Shown here piece by piece: positions 1 to 10,546 of a stretch of DNA of 64,000 bases (positions within the stretch are counted from its first letter, which is position 1; each line of letters begins with the position of its first letter). A program made the position numbers and the translations under genes. The stretch is from Enchytraeus crypticus. Taxonomy: Eukaryota; Annelida; Clitellata; Enchytraeida; Enchytraeidae. Below the pieces are notes generated by a model, which searched no databases, was not told the DNA's origin, and worked only from the letters and a program-made list of their open reading frames with translations. The DNA lies in assembly GCA_905160935.1 (NCBI GenBank), contig CAJHZI010000687.1:62001-126000 (forward strand), in the 5' to 3' direction.

Positions 1-739
1 TTAGCTCAATATTAATCATATTTAATCCTACTGAATTTTCTCAATTTTTAGGTTAGGAGTAGTATTTATTATTTTTATATAGGCTTTAAATAGAATTCTA
101 CATATATATTGTATGTATTTTGCTGTTTTAAGTGCTAAATAATTGCATTTCTTAGTTTTTAACGTGAGTGAGCACAGTAAGTATGCTTACCTGAAATGCC
201 TATAGTCACTTAAAACATTATGTTCGGTACTGGGATAATGTAATCTGGATGATGTGAAAAATCTTTACATTATAAATTTGAAGTGTTTTAAAGACTGGCT
301 GATAAAAATAAATAAATCTCTAGCTTCAGACAATCACTTAAATTTTTACAAAATTTACATTCATGAAATACATGAAATTTTTGCAAAAATGTTAATTAGT
401 AAAGATGTAATTTATGTATTTCATAATAACATTTATGTCTAGGGTTTAATTTCTCTGATGCTTTCGATCCTATACCAGCCTCGTCGCGAATTTGAGGAAG
501 AAAATTATAACTTTATAGGTCATCGATCATTGGCAATGCTGCAGTATTGCAATTCTATTTTATTTTATTGTCCTCTGTGAAAGCCAAGAAAACTTCCAAT
601 TAACTAATGTGAAAGACATGAGTGTTGCAAAAATTAAGAAAAGCATGCCAGTCATATTGTAGATCGAGGCAAAAGTTGTAATAATCCAACAATTAGAAAT
701 TCAAGTTAGTCTTTGATTTATTTGTTCACAGCCGACAAG
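1..739. other. 5' flank / probable first intron of RPS10
   Basis: AT-rich sequence with no coding signal. The RPS10 start codon sits 8 nt after an acceptor (TTGTTCACAG, ending at 731), so this stretch is probably intron 1 plus perhaps the non-coding first exon. GTGAGT at about 164 and GTAAGT at about 177 are possible donors, but I cannot choose between them. The 62-codon open frame at 254-442 has no recognisable similarity. Confidence 0.4.
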
Positions 740-3700
740 ATGTTGATGCCACAGAAGAATCGTATGCTCATATTTGAACACCTGTTCAAGGAAGGTGTCA
801 TGGTTGCTAAGAAAGACTTCCACGCAGCCAAGCACCCTGAGATTGAGGTTCCTAACCTCCATGTCATCAAGGCTCTGCAGGTATTGTCTGGTCCTGGATT
901 TACACATTTTAAATGCTCACAATGAATTTCTTATATGATGCTGACATGATATTTCTGTGTTATTCTATTGATTTTAGCTACAATTTTGACTTTTTAAGGT
1001 TAAAATTTTTAATTCTATATTTGAGTATTTCTGTGACCAAGATAAATGGTTGAAAGTGAGGTAAAAGTGAGTTTGGACTTCAGTGTACAGAAAATTTTAG
1101 GATAGACTTCACTTATCAATTTATCTGTGTAGTCCATATAAGAAATAGCCTCAAAATGAATGGTAGGAGAGAGTACTTAGAAGCTCTTAACACAAATCCT
1201 CAGATGAGTTAAACAGTCAAATATTTTGTTTAGTTAAATATTAAAAGTAGTTTTCTGTTCTACTTTAAATTTATTTTTGAATCAAATAGAATGATAATGG
1301 AAAGTTTTGCTTAGTTATACTTCTATAAACTACTTGCGCCAAATATTAATTTTCTGATTTTGTACTAATATACAAAGATTTTGCTTACTTTGTGCAGTCT
1401 CTAAAGTCTAAGGGACTGGTAACAGAGAAGTTTGCGTGGCGTCACTACTACTGGTACCTGACTAACGAGGGAATCCAGTACCTGCGTGACTACCTCCACC
1501 TTCCTCCCGAGATCGTCCCAGCCACACTGAAGCGTCAGCTCAAGGCCACCGAGTCTGCTAGGCCCAGGCCCAAGAGTATGTCCATCACTACTTGTACTTT
1601 CAATTTTGTAGATTTCAGTTTTTCATTTTTCAAACGAATGACCATTTTTAGTTTTCGATTTTAGGTTTTCATTTTTCAAATAAATGACCAATCTTTCTAT
1701 TGCACTCCAATTGGAATACTAAACAATTTAAACTCTTTCATTTTGAATTATTCATGCAAGTAGTCAGACTTGTAACAACCGATTTGTGCAGCTCTCTGGG
1801 CGAGATTTGTGAGTAATCAGATTCTGGTTGCTGTTTGTATATGCAGGATTCAGATTCCTTGATCACCTGTCACTGAGCTACTTTTGAAGCAATGAAAACT
1901 CTACTGTTGAATTAAAATCTATGTATTTTTTGTTATCAGTCCTAAAGTTATCACTATTACATGTCGTGAATTGATTGAAACATTATAGATCAAAACTTTC
2001 ATTCTATCTTCTATATAATTAACATATTAGATACATGTGAATATTCTACATTGATTATTCATGATACATTGAAATTCTTATTTGATTTCAGTAGTTAGTT
2101 ATACTGAATCGTGCAACCCCATTACGTTACCACAAGTAGTGACACGAGCGTGACAAGGCAATAGCACGCTCTGCCTGAAGAATAGACCACTAGTAAACAT
2201 GCATTATAGTAAAATGATCAACTACGTTGAATCTCGCATTTAAAAATTCCTCGTCATGCTTAAACCATTCGGCAATTGAATTCATTTTCCGTATAACCAG
2301 TCCTGAAAATGACCGAGATTTTACTCTCAGATCAGCGTGGCTGGTTATAGAACCCACGAAAGTTCAATTCACCTCAGGATCTGTAAAATTTAAAATTATT
2401 AGCGTCTACAGAAGAGCAATTAATGATTATCCTATTCTCTTGTGGCTCTATGAAGAAACTGATGTCGGAGTATTCCTGTCTATTGGAAGAGATGCTATAA
2501 TATACTGTGCATGTTTATATGTATGATGATTGAGGATGTGTTGATGTGTTTACAGCGGAGGCCGGACCCCGTGCTGCTGGTGGTGAGGACAGGCAGGCCT
2601 ACAGGAGGGCCGGTGGTCCAGGGGGCGCTGATAAGAGGGGAGAGGCTGGAGCCGGTGCTTCCCCACAGTTCCAATTTGTAAGTGAATTGTGTTGTCTCGA
2701 CCTTTCCCTCTGTCGCTGTTACAACTCTAGAATTTACTGCTGTCCTCAATGTAGGTTGTAGTCTAGCACGCAGGATATTGTTAACAACGGTCTGGATAAC
2801 AAGAGATGTACTGATTGAAAGTGCGCTGCCTATAGTTTAAAATTAAATACTATTTCGCGCGACAGCGTGTTGCAGATGTAGCTGCCATTGTTGATCCTTA
2901 AACCTTTAGTTCTATTGATGTGTAACATTCACGATAAGGCATCCTGTATATAGGTAGAGTTCTGTTAAATCATGGACCCTTAAATGTGCATTATATAGGT
3001 TACTTGAATATAATATGCTTACTTATAGTATCGTGATATATGTTTATGTTTGGTCTTGATTTAATGTGTTTGGTTAAGCTGAAATGGGTCGAGTTGGGTT
3101 GGATGGTGGACCACCTTCCATGGATTACCGATTGTTGACAGCTTTGAATGAATATACTGTTATACTGTAATTAGTAATGTAATAAAAAAAAATTTGTATT
3201 TCAGACTTAAGTAGACTCTGCTTTAGCTGCTAATTATGGTATTACCGAACAGAGCTATGGCTCTTTTATGGTATCCTCTTTCGTAGTGTTATGTGTTTAT
3301 CTAACTACATGCAAGTTCCTATTGTTTGTATAATCTGTGCTGTGATGAACAAATAAACGATACTAAATACTAATATCCCCAGGGTGCTGTAAGGTTATTT
3401 TTAAATCTATGCTTGCTGCTATCAGTGGACTACTATTTAGGACAGGTGTCGGTCGGACAAAGGTTGCAATGAGCCGATGGGGTTAATAATGGTTCTACAG
3501 TATGTGAATGCGGCCTAGAGGAGGCGGACATTGACCATTTGATGAACTGCAACTTGACCGGTGATGGGGTCACGCGTGAGGATCTCAGAGAGTTTAACGA
3601 TCGGGCGAGAAATTATGTCAGATGCTGGATTAATGCTGTATAAGGACACGATAAGAAGAAGAAGTGCACTACCAAAGGCAATGATTACTATAACAATCGT

Positions 3701-3954
3701 TTGGAAGGAGAAAATGATGAAAGTAACAATAATAACATAACATAATGGCACACTGGGTCAGGAAGCACAGATGCTTGTTTAAGCTGTCAACATAATAGAC
3801 TAATAGATTACTTTACATATTTACTAAGCATTTATCATTAAAGTCTTTTCTTTGACTGCATCTAGTAGCATTGCTGCTTGCTTGTTGTTTTCAGAGAGGA
3901 GGTTTTGGTCGTGGTGGTGGTGCCCCTGAGCAGTCTGCTGCTGAGCAGGAGTAG
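740..3954 (+). CDS. RPS10: 40S ribosomal protein S10 (eS10)
   Basis: Component of the small ribosomal subunit, acting in cytosolic translation. Coding exons are 740-880, 1398-1575, 2556-2677 and 3895-3954; all joins keep frame (phases 0, 1, 0) and give 166 aa, close to the usual 165. The start MLMPQKNR matches the family N-terminus and lies 8 nt inside an exon whose acceptor ends at 731, so at least one 5' UTR exon is upstream. The second exon holds the most conserved stretch ([20 protein letters not shown], then [11 protein letters not shown]). The third encodes the [19 protein letters not shown] region, and the last the RGGFGRGGG tail. AATAAA follows at 4086. Intron 2 carries a SINE (about 2201-2425) and intron 3 a dead LINE tail (about 3410-3645). 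The identification rests on family similarity recognised by eye and is very secure. Confidence 0.97.
2201..2425 (-). repeat. tRNA-derived SINE, family A (copy 1, diverged)
   Basis: Reverse-oriented copy of the family A repeat, inside RPS10 intron 2. It shares the tail block GCATTATAGT...ATGATCAACTA, the middle block CCGTATAACCAGTCC...ATTTTACTCTCAGATCAGCG, and the head block TTCAATTCACCTCAGGATCTG. The B-box core is degraded (GGTTATAGAACCC in place of GGGATTCGAACCC). Confidence 0.8.
3410..3645 (+). pseudogene. Dead LINE reverse-transcriptase C-terminal tail
   Basis: Plus-strand translation gives [16 protein letters not shown], then, after in-frame stops and a shift, [16 protein letters not shown], and ends in [19 protein letters not shown] and a stop. 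This CxC...H...C pattern after an RTG-x-GR motif is typical of the C-terminus of LINE polyproteins. It is 5'-truncated, interrupted and lies in RPS10 intron 3. The block just before it (3230-3400, ending in an AATAAA-like ATAAACGATAC) looks like the 3' end of another repeat. Confidence 0.7.
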
Positions 3955-4085
3955 AGTGTGTGCTGATAGACGCGCTAGATGAGAGACAGGTCGAACTAGT
4001 GAATGACGAGGCACGAGAACTGAACTGATATCGTTGGAATTTAATCCATAGAGAATGTTGTGGAATTGGTCATGTTGAAAGGATT

Positions 4086-4091
4086 AATAAA
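4086..4091 (+). promoter_or_regulatory. Poly(A) signal of RPS10
   Basis: Canonical AATAAA 132 nt after the RPS10 stop, giving a short 3' UTR as expected for a ribosomal protein gene. Confidence 0.8.
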
Positions 4092-5376
4092 AGTTGTGCT
4101 GTAGCTGGTGTTGATGTTACAATTCTTTGTGTACCTGCTTACAGTTTCTTGTTTTATGCACGTTTCAAAACGTGTGCATAAACGATGAAGTTCACCTAGT
4201 GTATTCTCCATCTTCGAATGCAGCTTTTATGTTAATGTGGAAAGTGCCAGGTTTTAGCCAATGTTGCCATTTAAATAACCTACCTAGGGTGGCATGATCG
4301 ATTGTTTTGTGATGTTTTATCAAATAGCAGGTACACTTTGGTGTGTCATTATAGTCTAATGATAATTTACTCTCAGGTGAAGAAAGAGCACTATGAACTA
4401 AAACTTTAATTAAATCAAAATCTCTTGAATTAGTGTAGCCTCAAAATTCTATAGCATCCAAGTAGGTTTTCCATTTCTTCTGACGTTGGCTGCAGTGTAT
4501 ACCTCGGGTTCCCCAACACATGCTGGGACACGACACGTGCTGTCTGAAATCTAATGGCCAACTTTTTAGTAAGTTTTCTCTCCTGAAAGTAGGTCAGTGA
4601 ATGGGTGCATTATTTGATCCATGACTACTTGCATATAGTTTGACATCTTTCGGATATGCTATGTGATGGGTTCCTTCTAAAGTTTGTACACAGATAAATT
4701 TGTCATCACGTATCTATCCAAATGACACTGGTGATAGCTACGGTGATAAAAATAATTATAATGATGGTTAAAAATTCTTAGAATAGGGTACAGAGTAAAC
4801 GTGCAATTACATCACTTCATTGTACAGCAAAAAATATTTATACAAAAACTTGATTTGCATTTTACATTATTGTAAAATTAAATTACATATAACACAGTAA
4901 AAACGACCATTCTATTATGACCTCCATTCTATTAATTATAATAATTATCATTAGGACTAGATTCTTTTATTGAAACAAATGTTAATTTATCAATTAAAAT
5001 TAGGTGGCAGAACAACAGCAACCTTCAGCAACAATAAAATAATTAACTAATCATTCAAAACCATTGCAATGGGGTTCACGCCATGTACTTGAGCACTAGA
5101 ATTGCCTGCATAGAGTTTGGTTTGTCGGCACCATTGAAAATGCCTTGAACTGTTCCATTTAAAATGTAAATATTTTAATAATTTATAATTAATTTTAGTC
5201 TCTTGCACTCTTAGCAGTTATTGCTGGAAGCAATAATATTAAATATAATAATAACAGTGCTCTCGAATAAAAGATAAAGGTATATTATTAGAACGTAATG
5301 CTAGTTACATATTACAACTCAGTCCGTGAAATATTAATTTTCAATATAAATAATAATTTAAAGATTAATTTAGCTT
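4092..5376. other. Intergenic region between RPS10 and ETFRF1
   Basis: Tail-to-tail intergenic spacer between converging genes. AT-rich and without coding signal. The part near 5376 must contain the ETFRF1 3' UTR. No repeat family that I defined elsewhere is recognisable here. Confidence 0.5.
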
Positions 5377-6436
5377 TCACGACTGTTTTTTATCACTAAT
5401 ATCTTGTTTATCATTGTTGTCTGTTATCCTTTTGGCAGACGATTCAAATGACTCGAGTGGTTCGATGTATCTCTGCTTGAGAGTGCGATACTTCTTGAGC
5501 TTATAGAGAGCTTCCAGTTCTTTCATCATGTACTTGCCCTTAGCCACCAACACTCTAACCATCTCTGGGTCACTCACGTTCTTGTTCTTGATGAAAGCTG
5601 CCTTCGTCTTCTCTCGAAAATACTCGTAACCTTTCGGATAATCCTTGCCCATAAACAGCAGCTGTGAAATAAAATCATTTTAGTATATCATAAATTCATA
5701 ATATGATTTAATTTGAAAGTAACTATTAAAACATGTTTTTAAAATTTATATTATCAGATAACGTACCCCAGAAGAGCTAATCAGAAAAATAGAGTATAAA
5801 AAGGCTAGCTAAGCATATTCAAAGGCACTCAAGACTCCTAAGACTTTGAAACTGGAAAGGCTCAGAGTAATATTGCACATAATATAATAGCATGTCGCTG
5901 TATCATTCTAGCTTTAATAAGACTGACTGCAATAGGACCAGGATTAGTTATAAGCAGTGGATTCAATTTCTTTCCACTTCATGAGGCTTATCTATGACGA
6001 TTGCAAATATAATTGCAGACGTGTAAAATGTATTTGAATTAAAACACTGTCAACTGCGATATCGTCTGGCTCAGATATCCCATCAGTCATTCCATAATAA
6101 ATTGTGGACTTTGTATGGAAACAGCATCAATAAAATATTCATCAGTAAAACAAAAAATAAAATCTATCCTAACAAATGAAGGACTTAAAATAAAAATATT
6201 TCATAATGAAGCTATCATTCATGATATTAATCTTAGTATAAGAGTGGCGTGCAAGTAGTTAAACTCAGCCAAGTGATTTCAATGCCTGGATTGATCATTT
6301 CATATTTCAGTTCCTTAATATCTTATATATGCATATCTTCATATAGTATAACATACATTTAAATTATTTATCTTTTTATAGAACTCACGTTCTTGTAGAG
6401 CTGAACTACTTGATGTCTCATATTCTTAGCCATCAT
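5377..6436 (-). CDS. ETFRF1: Electron transfer flavoprotein regulatory factor 1 (LYR-motif protein)
   Basis: Small mitochondrial LYR-motif protein of the ETFRF1/LYRM5 family, whose members bind electron transfer flavoprotein and displace its FAD. Exons on the minus strand are 6436-6389 and 5661-5377, joined in phase 0 for 110 aa. Exon 1 supplies MMAKNMRHQVVQLYKN, which ends in the LYR-like L-Y-K, and exon 2 continues LLFMGKDYPKGYEYF. The donor is GTGAG and the acceptor TTTCACAG. The block VMKELEALY...KYR-KQRY of the family appears here as MMKELEALYKLKKYRTLKQRY. Two ATGs are adjacent (6436 and 6433), so the first residue is uncertain. The C-terminal 25 residues (SSAKRITDNNDKQ...) extend past the conserved part. 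Length and motif order fit the family. Confidence 0.92.
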
Positions 6437-6550
6437 AGTAGTATTTTACTATGAATTTAATTATTTATACTGCAAGGCTAAACAGGCCTCTATCATCACA
6501 TCTGTATACACACATAATAAACCCAATTAATTTTAGATCAAGTATTAAAG

Positions 6551-6790
6551 TAAAAAAGACACGCATTATAGTGAATAATCAACTATGTTGATATCTATCA
6601 CTTTTTAATACCACATGTTTAATCCGTTAGGCAATTTATTCCATTTTCCGTATAGCCAGTCCAGTGAATGTCCGAGATATTACTCTCTCAGATTAGCGCG
6701 GCCGGGATTCGAACCCAGAAGGGTTCAATTCACCTCAGGATTTGTCATTTAAAACTTTATGACGTTACCCCTACGCTATTTAGACATTCT
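6551..6790 (-). repeat. tRNA-derived SINE, family A (copy 2)
   Basis: Nearly full-length copy. Reading the minus strand from about 6790: A-box-like TAGCGTAGGGG, the sequence CCTGAGGTGAATTGAAC, B box GGTTCGAATCCC, then CTGAGAG...CGGACATTCACTGGACT, and the tail AAAGTGATAGATATCAACAT...ATAATGCGTG. It is one of the best copies for defining the consensus. Confidence 0.88.
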
Positions 6791-7384
6791 AAATAGCATG
6801 TTGCTCTATCATTCTATAAAAAATAAAAGAAACATCAATGAAATGCAGGTGAAAAAGTGAACGGCAAATGTACATGTATATTGTTCTATTAAAGTATATA
6901 TTACATCAGCGGTTTTGTCCTATATGAATAAACTTTCAATAAACTAAACTTTTTAACTTGTTATGTTCCACTCCATGGGATATTTTCAACTCTACTCCTT
7001 GTGGGGTCTAGAAATGAAATGGGATCGCAAGTTTGAATCTCCTTTCACCTGGCATTACAACTAGCTTCTTATGCACCCTCACAGAAAAGAAACCTTCATT
7101 TTGCAACACAATTTCAAACTCGTGACCTCTTGTTCAACTGGCGAGTTTTCTACCATTGTATCACAAGGCATTCTATTAGTCTCAATGAAATAAATGAATA
7201 CATGTTAATTTAATATTGAGGTACCCCATTTCTTAAATTAAACTGAATTATCTAGTAGTACAGAATTTTTATAGCACTCATTCCCACTCTATGACTACAA
7301 CATAACTAGATAAGAAATACAGGGCAGAAACCTAATTTAATACTTTAATTCAATCACTAATCAAACTTAATCAACAACAACAAA

Positions 7385-7505
7385 TTAGAGTGCTACTGCA
7401 TTAATAATAACATCGAGCACTATTGAGCCAAATCCAAGTCGGCGAGCAAAAAGAATGTCCAAAATCGGTGCGAATACCAAAATCCAGAATATCATAAATA
7501 AGTGA
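7385..7505 (-). repeat. CR1/L2-like LINE 3' end (solo fragment)
   Basis: Minus-strand reading gives TTCTGGATTTTGGTATTCGCACC, then TTTTGCTCG, CTCAATAGTGCTCGATGTT and GCAGTAGCACTCT. The same blocks in the same order form the 3' UTR of the LINE at 26.0-29.1 kb and recur at 22375-22530 and 43921-44055, so this is a heavily 5'-truncated copy. Confidence 0.7.
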
Positions 7506-8433
7506 ACAGAAATAGTTATAAAATCGATCAGAAATAATCCGAAATCATAGGTAAAACTGTGATAATTGTCAACCCATTCTTACCGTATACACTCAACAAA
7601 TGTCACAATTCCACAAACTTACACGAGTATAAAAGACAAATTGATTCGTCGGATGTTGACAATAATGACAGTTGAGTGAAAAAGTATAAAGAAAAGTTAA
7701 TAACTATAGTTATTAACCTTTCAAAGAGTTGTTTACAATCTCAGCTGATGTTTCACGGATGTAAAAAACTATAAGAACACTCTTTATGACGACTCTCACG
7801 GAAGAGTCTGAGTGTTACTTTAGTCAATGACAACATCGAACCTTCTGAATGTAGCCTTTTAAACTGTCGAACCAAAACCAATCCTTTAAGTTAAATACAA
7901 AATTGCCCAAAATAGTGCCTATCTATTTCTCATTTAGTGTCCGTGATTTGGTATCAGCACGTAAACCTTAATTTCCTTTAATTCTCCATCCTTGAATTGT
8001 CTGAATATTGAATTTTGCACCATTTTTGCAGTGGTTAAACAGGGTGCGTTCCACTGCTATAGGGGTCTATCTTTGGATCTACATGTATATTGATATTCAT
8101 GGGATCCTTCATAGTGGAAGGGGGCCGGAATAAATTTTATAATATCAATTTCCACTTGATTATATATATAATCTTTAGCTAGGCGGCTACGATTTGATTC
8201 AACTATCGATACTCTATTGTTTCATTGACGTAGCACTCTAAATTCTCTAATTTTTTCCTGTTTTCACAGATCGTCAGCCTAATGCATATATGCTTATAAA
8301 ATCCAAAATAAACAATGCAAGAATACAAAAATAAACCAAAAAGATAATTCATAGCAAAGATTAGATAAAATACGTATTTCTTTATTCTATGATTTAAAGT
8401 AACTATGGAATAAATACTATGCCATGAAGTTTC

Positions 8434-8635
8434 AAATGACAGATCCTGCTGTGAATTGAACCCTCGTGGGTTCGAATCCCGGCCGCGCTTATCTGAGAGT
8501 AAAATCTCGGACATTCACTGGACTGGTTATACGGAAAATGGACTAAAATAGCCTAACGGATTAAGCATGTTGTTTTAAAAGTGATAGATATCAACATAGT
8601 TGATTATTCATTATAATGCGTGTTTTTTTACTTTA
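8434..8635 (+). repeat. tRNA-derived SINE, family A (copy 3)
   Basis: Sense-oriented copy lacking the first part of the tRNA-like head. The B box GGTTCGAATCC is at 8468-8478, followed by CTGAGAGTAAAATCTCGGAC, the middle block, and the tail TATCAACATAGTTGATTATT...ATAATGCGTG and a T-run. Confidence 0.88.
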
Positions 8636-8878
8636 CCTTGGAACAATAGAGATGTTTCATGGACACGTCATTTTTTGTTTACATTACAAAGCCGCCATTT
8701 TGATGCAGAAATCTCTGTACGATACACGGCTATATATGTATCTTTAAGCAGTTTTTCATCTTAATTTGGTATAAAATTGTGTCTGGCATATGGACATGGG
8801 CTCTTTCTTACAGGTTAATGAACTGGTAATGGATATGATGGTTCTTGAAATCTTTGTTACACGTAATTTAAGCATTTC

Positions 8879-8929
8879 TGCCATTTCTGCCAATTAGTGC
8901 ATAGGACAGGCTAATTGGCAGAAATGGCA
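8879..8929. repeat. Perfect 19-bp inverted repeat (hairpin)
   Basis: The left arm 8879-8897 (TGCCATTTCTGCCAATTAG) is exactly complementary to the right arm 8911-8929, with a 13-nt loop. It lies upstream of GTF2F1 in sequence that is otherwise not repetitive in the window. Confidence 0.85.
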
Positions 8930-9845
8930 AAATTTGGACTCCATGAGTGGAATTAAGGAAAAGGGAACAAAAATCTGTCCGTACGATGTACGTGTTTCTG
9001 TTTTATTTTGTACTTATGTATTTAATTAGCAATCGAAATATAAGATAGGCCTATTGTTGGCAAGCTTTAATGGTTTGATGAAATTAGTAATTGCAAAACT
9101 TCTGTCATTTCTGCCATTTTCGTAATGCAGATTAAGGTCAAATTTCTCAAAACAGAGTCAACTTATTGAAATATACATAGATCTGTACACAAAAGAAATA
9201 TTGAAAGTTTTGGCCTTTTGCACTAGCCTATAGTTTAAGACTTAAGATTTGCATTTGAATCCTTTACAGTCTTTGTGTATTGAAGCATTAAACTACGACT
9301 AGACTAGTGTTGCAGGTCCTCAAGACTTACTGAACGAGTATAATTAATTTAAGTCTTCAACTATAGAATCCAGCTACATAACGAATCTACAAAGTACGGC
9401 GTACCGGTAAGATCGGAGCTCATATATTTCATACGTAAGTTCATATAACTTCATGAGGCACATAGGTACACTGTCTGTGTATATTACTAATAAATCGTGT
9501 GCATTTTTACAAATTGCAATATACGTACATAGAAATTTTATTTTTTATATGCATATATATCTATACATACGTAATGCTAAAAATCAACAAACGTAATCCA
9601 ATATGGATGCCAATGCCGGCAGGTGTCTAAAAGTGGGCGCGGCTAACAGCTGTGAAAGTCATCTATACTATGTATGCAATCAGAAGTCGTTGTGTATCTT
9701 GCACTGATTTTGTTATCCATGTGAGCGATATTTAGTCGTATTGTTGTTTGTCTAAGCAACATTGTATCAGTTTGTAAAATTAGTCATTGCGCAGGTAAAT
9801 ATCGTTTGATTCTCTGGCATGTTATTGGTACATGTTTGCATAATT

Positions 9846-9878
9846 CATAAGTCTATAAGTTTTTATTATAGACTTATG
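9846..9878. repeat. Perfect 13-bp inverted repeat
   Basis: CATAAGTCTATAA at 9846-9858 pairs with TTATAGACTTATG at 9866-9878 across a 7-nt T-rich loop. Confidence 0.8.
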
Positions 9879-10159
9879 CTAATATAGAATAATAAACTAT
9901 TAGCAGATATTACCATTCAAAGCAACTTAAGCATTATTACTAATTCGCACTGTATATAAAATTTACACCACGTATTTTTTCCTCAAATTTACCTGTACTA
10001 TACAATTACCTGTACGGTGGACCAGATAGACTATATTACATAAAATTGTTGAATACTTTATTTTTTATTACATAAAATTTTTATTAATTGCTCTATTGTA
10101 TCAATTCTATAAATATTCAAGTTTAAGGCCATTTTAGCTGCCATTGTCATAAAGTTTTT

Positions 10160-10250
10160 CGTAAAACAGGTGTGAAAACCTTTGTGTTGAGGTGTGAAAA
10201 CGTGTGTTGTGGTGTGAAGGCATTTATGTTGTGGTGTGAAAAAATTTGAA
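10160..10250. repeat. Short tandem repeat, about 30 bp unit, 3 copies
   Basis: The unit GGTGTGAAAACCTTTGTGTT is repeated three times with substitutions (GGTGTGAAAACGTGTGTTGT, GGTGTGAAGGCATTTATGTT). It explains the 73-codon open frame on the minus strand here. Confidence 0.7.
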
Positions 10251-10460
10251 CCTACTTTTAAGTTGGTTTGCCACATCATCTTCAGCTTCTTCTTAGTCTC
10301 ATCTTACTAAATACACAATACATAGTTATCATGCTCTGCCCATATACAACACAGCTGGAATTCTTGTTATTTTGTTATAGATGGACTGTAAATATGGTTT
10401 GAGAATGCATGGTGTCAGCATGAATGATATTGATGCATAGTTTGGTTATGCAGACATAGT

Positions 10461-10486
10461 GTAAAACTATATATGCATAGTTTTAC
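10461..10486. repeat. Perfect 10-bp inverted repeat upstream of the GTF2F1 start
   Basis: GTAAAACTAT and ATAGTTTTAC flank a 6-nt loop, 61 nt before the GTF2F1 start codon. It could form a hairpin in the 5' UTR if transcribed; no function is known. Confidence 0.6.
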
Positions 10487-10546
10487 GCTGTCACAGTATC
10501 ATCAGAGATTCATATATTTATTTGCTGTTGGTTCAGATAAGCCATC

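Larger units (their letters stand above)
6791..10546. other. Intergenic region between ETFRF1 and GTF2F1
   Basis: Head-to-head spacer that should hold the ETFRF1 promoter near 6440 and the GTF2F1 promoter or 5' UTR below 10546. Apart from the LINE tail and SINE listed separately it contains three perfect hairpins (8879-8929, 9846-9878, 10461-10486) and a short repeat (10160-10250). I see no coding signal; the 103-codon minus frame at 8203-8514 runs through the SINE. Confidence 0.5.

Noticed and set aside
8466-8480. tRNA genes at sites with GGTTCGAATCC
   Set aside because: The B box lies inside a dispersed SINE; no cloverleaf or acceptor stem can be drawn around it. The same holds for all family A and B copies.
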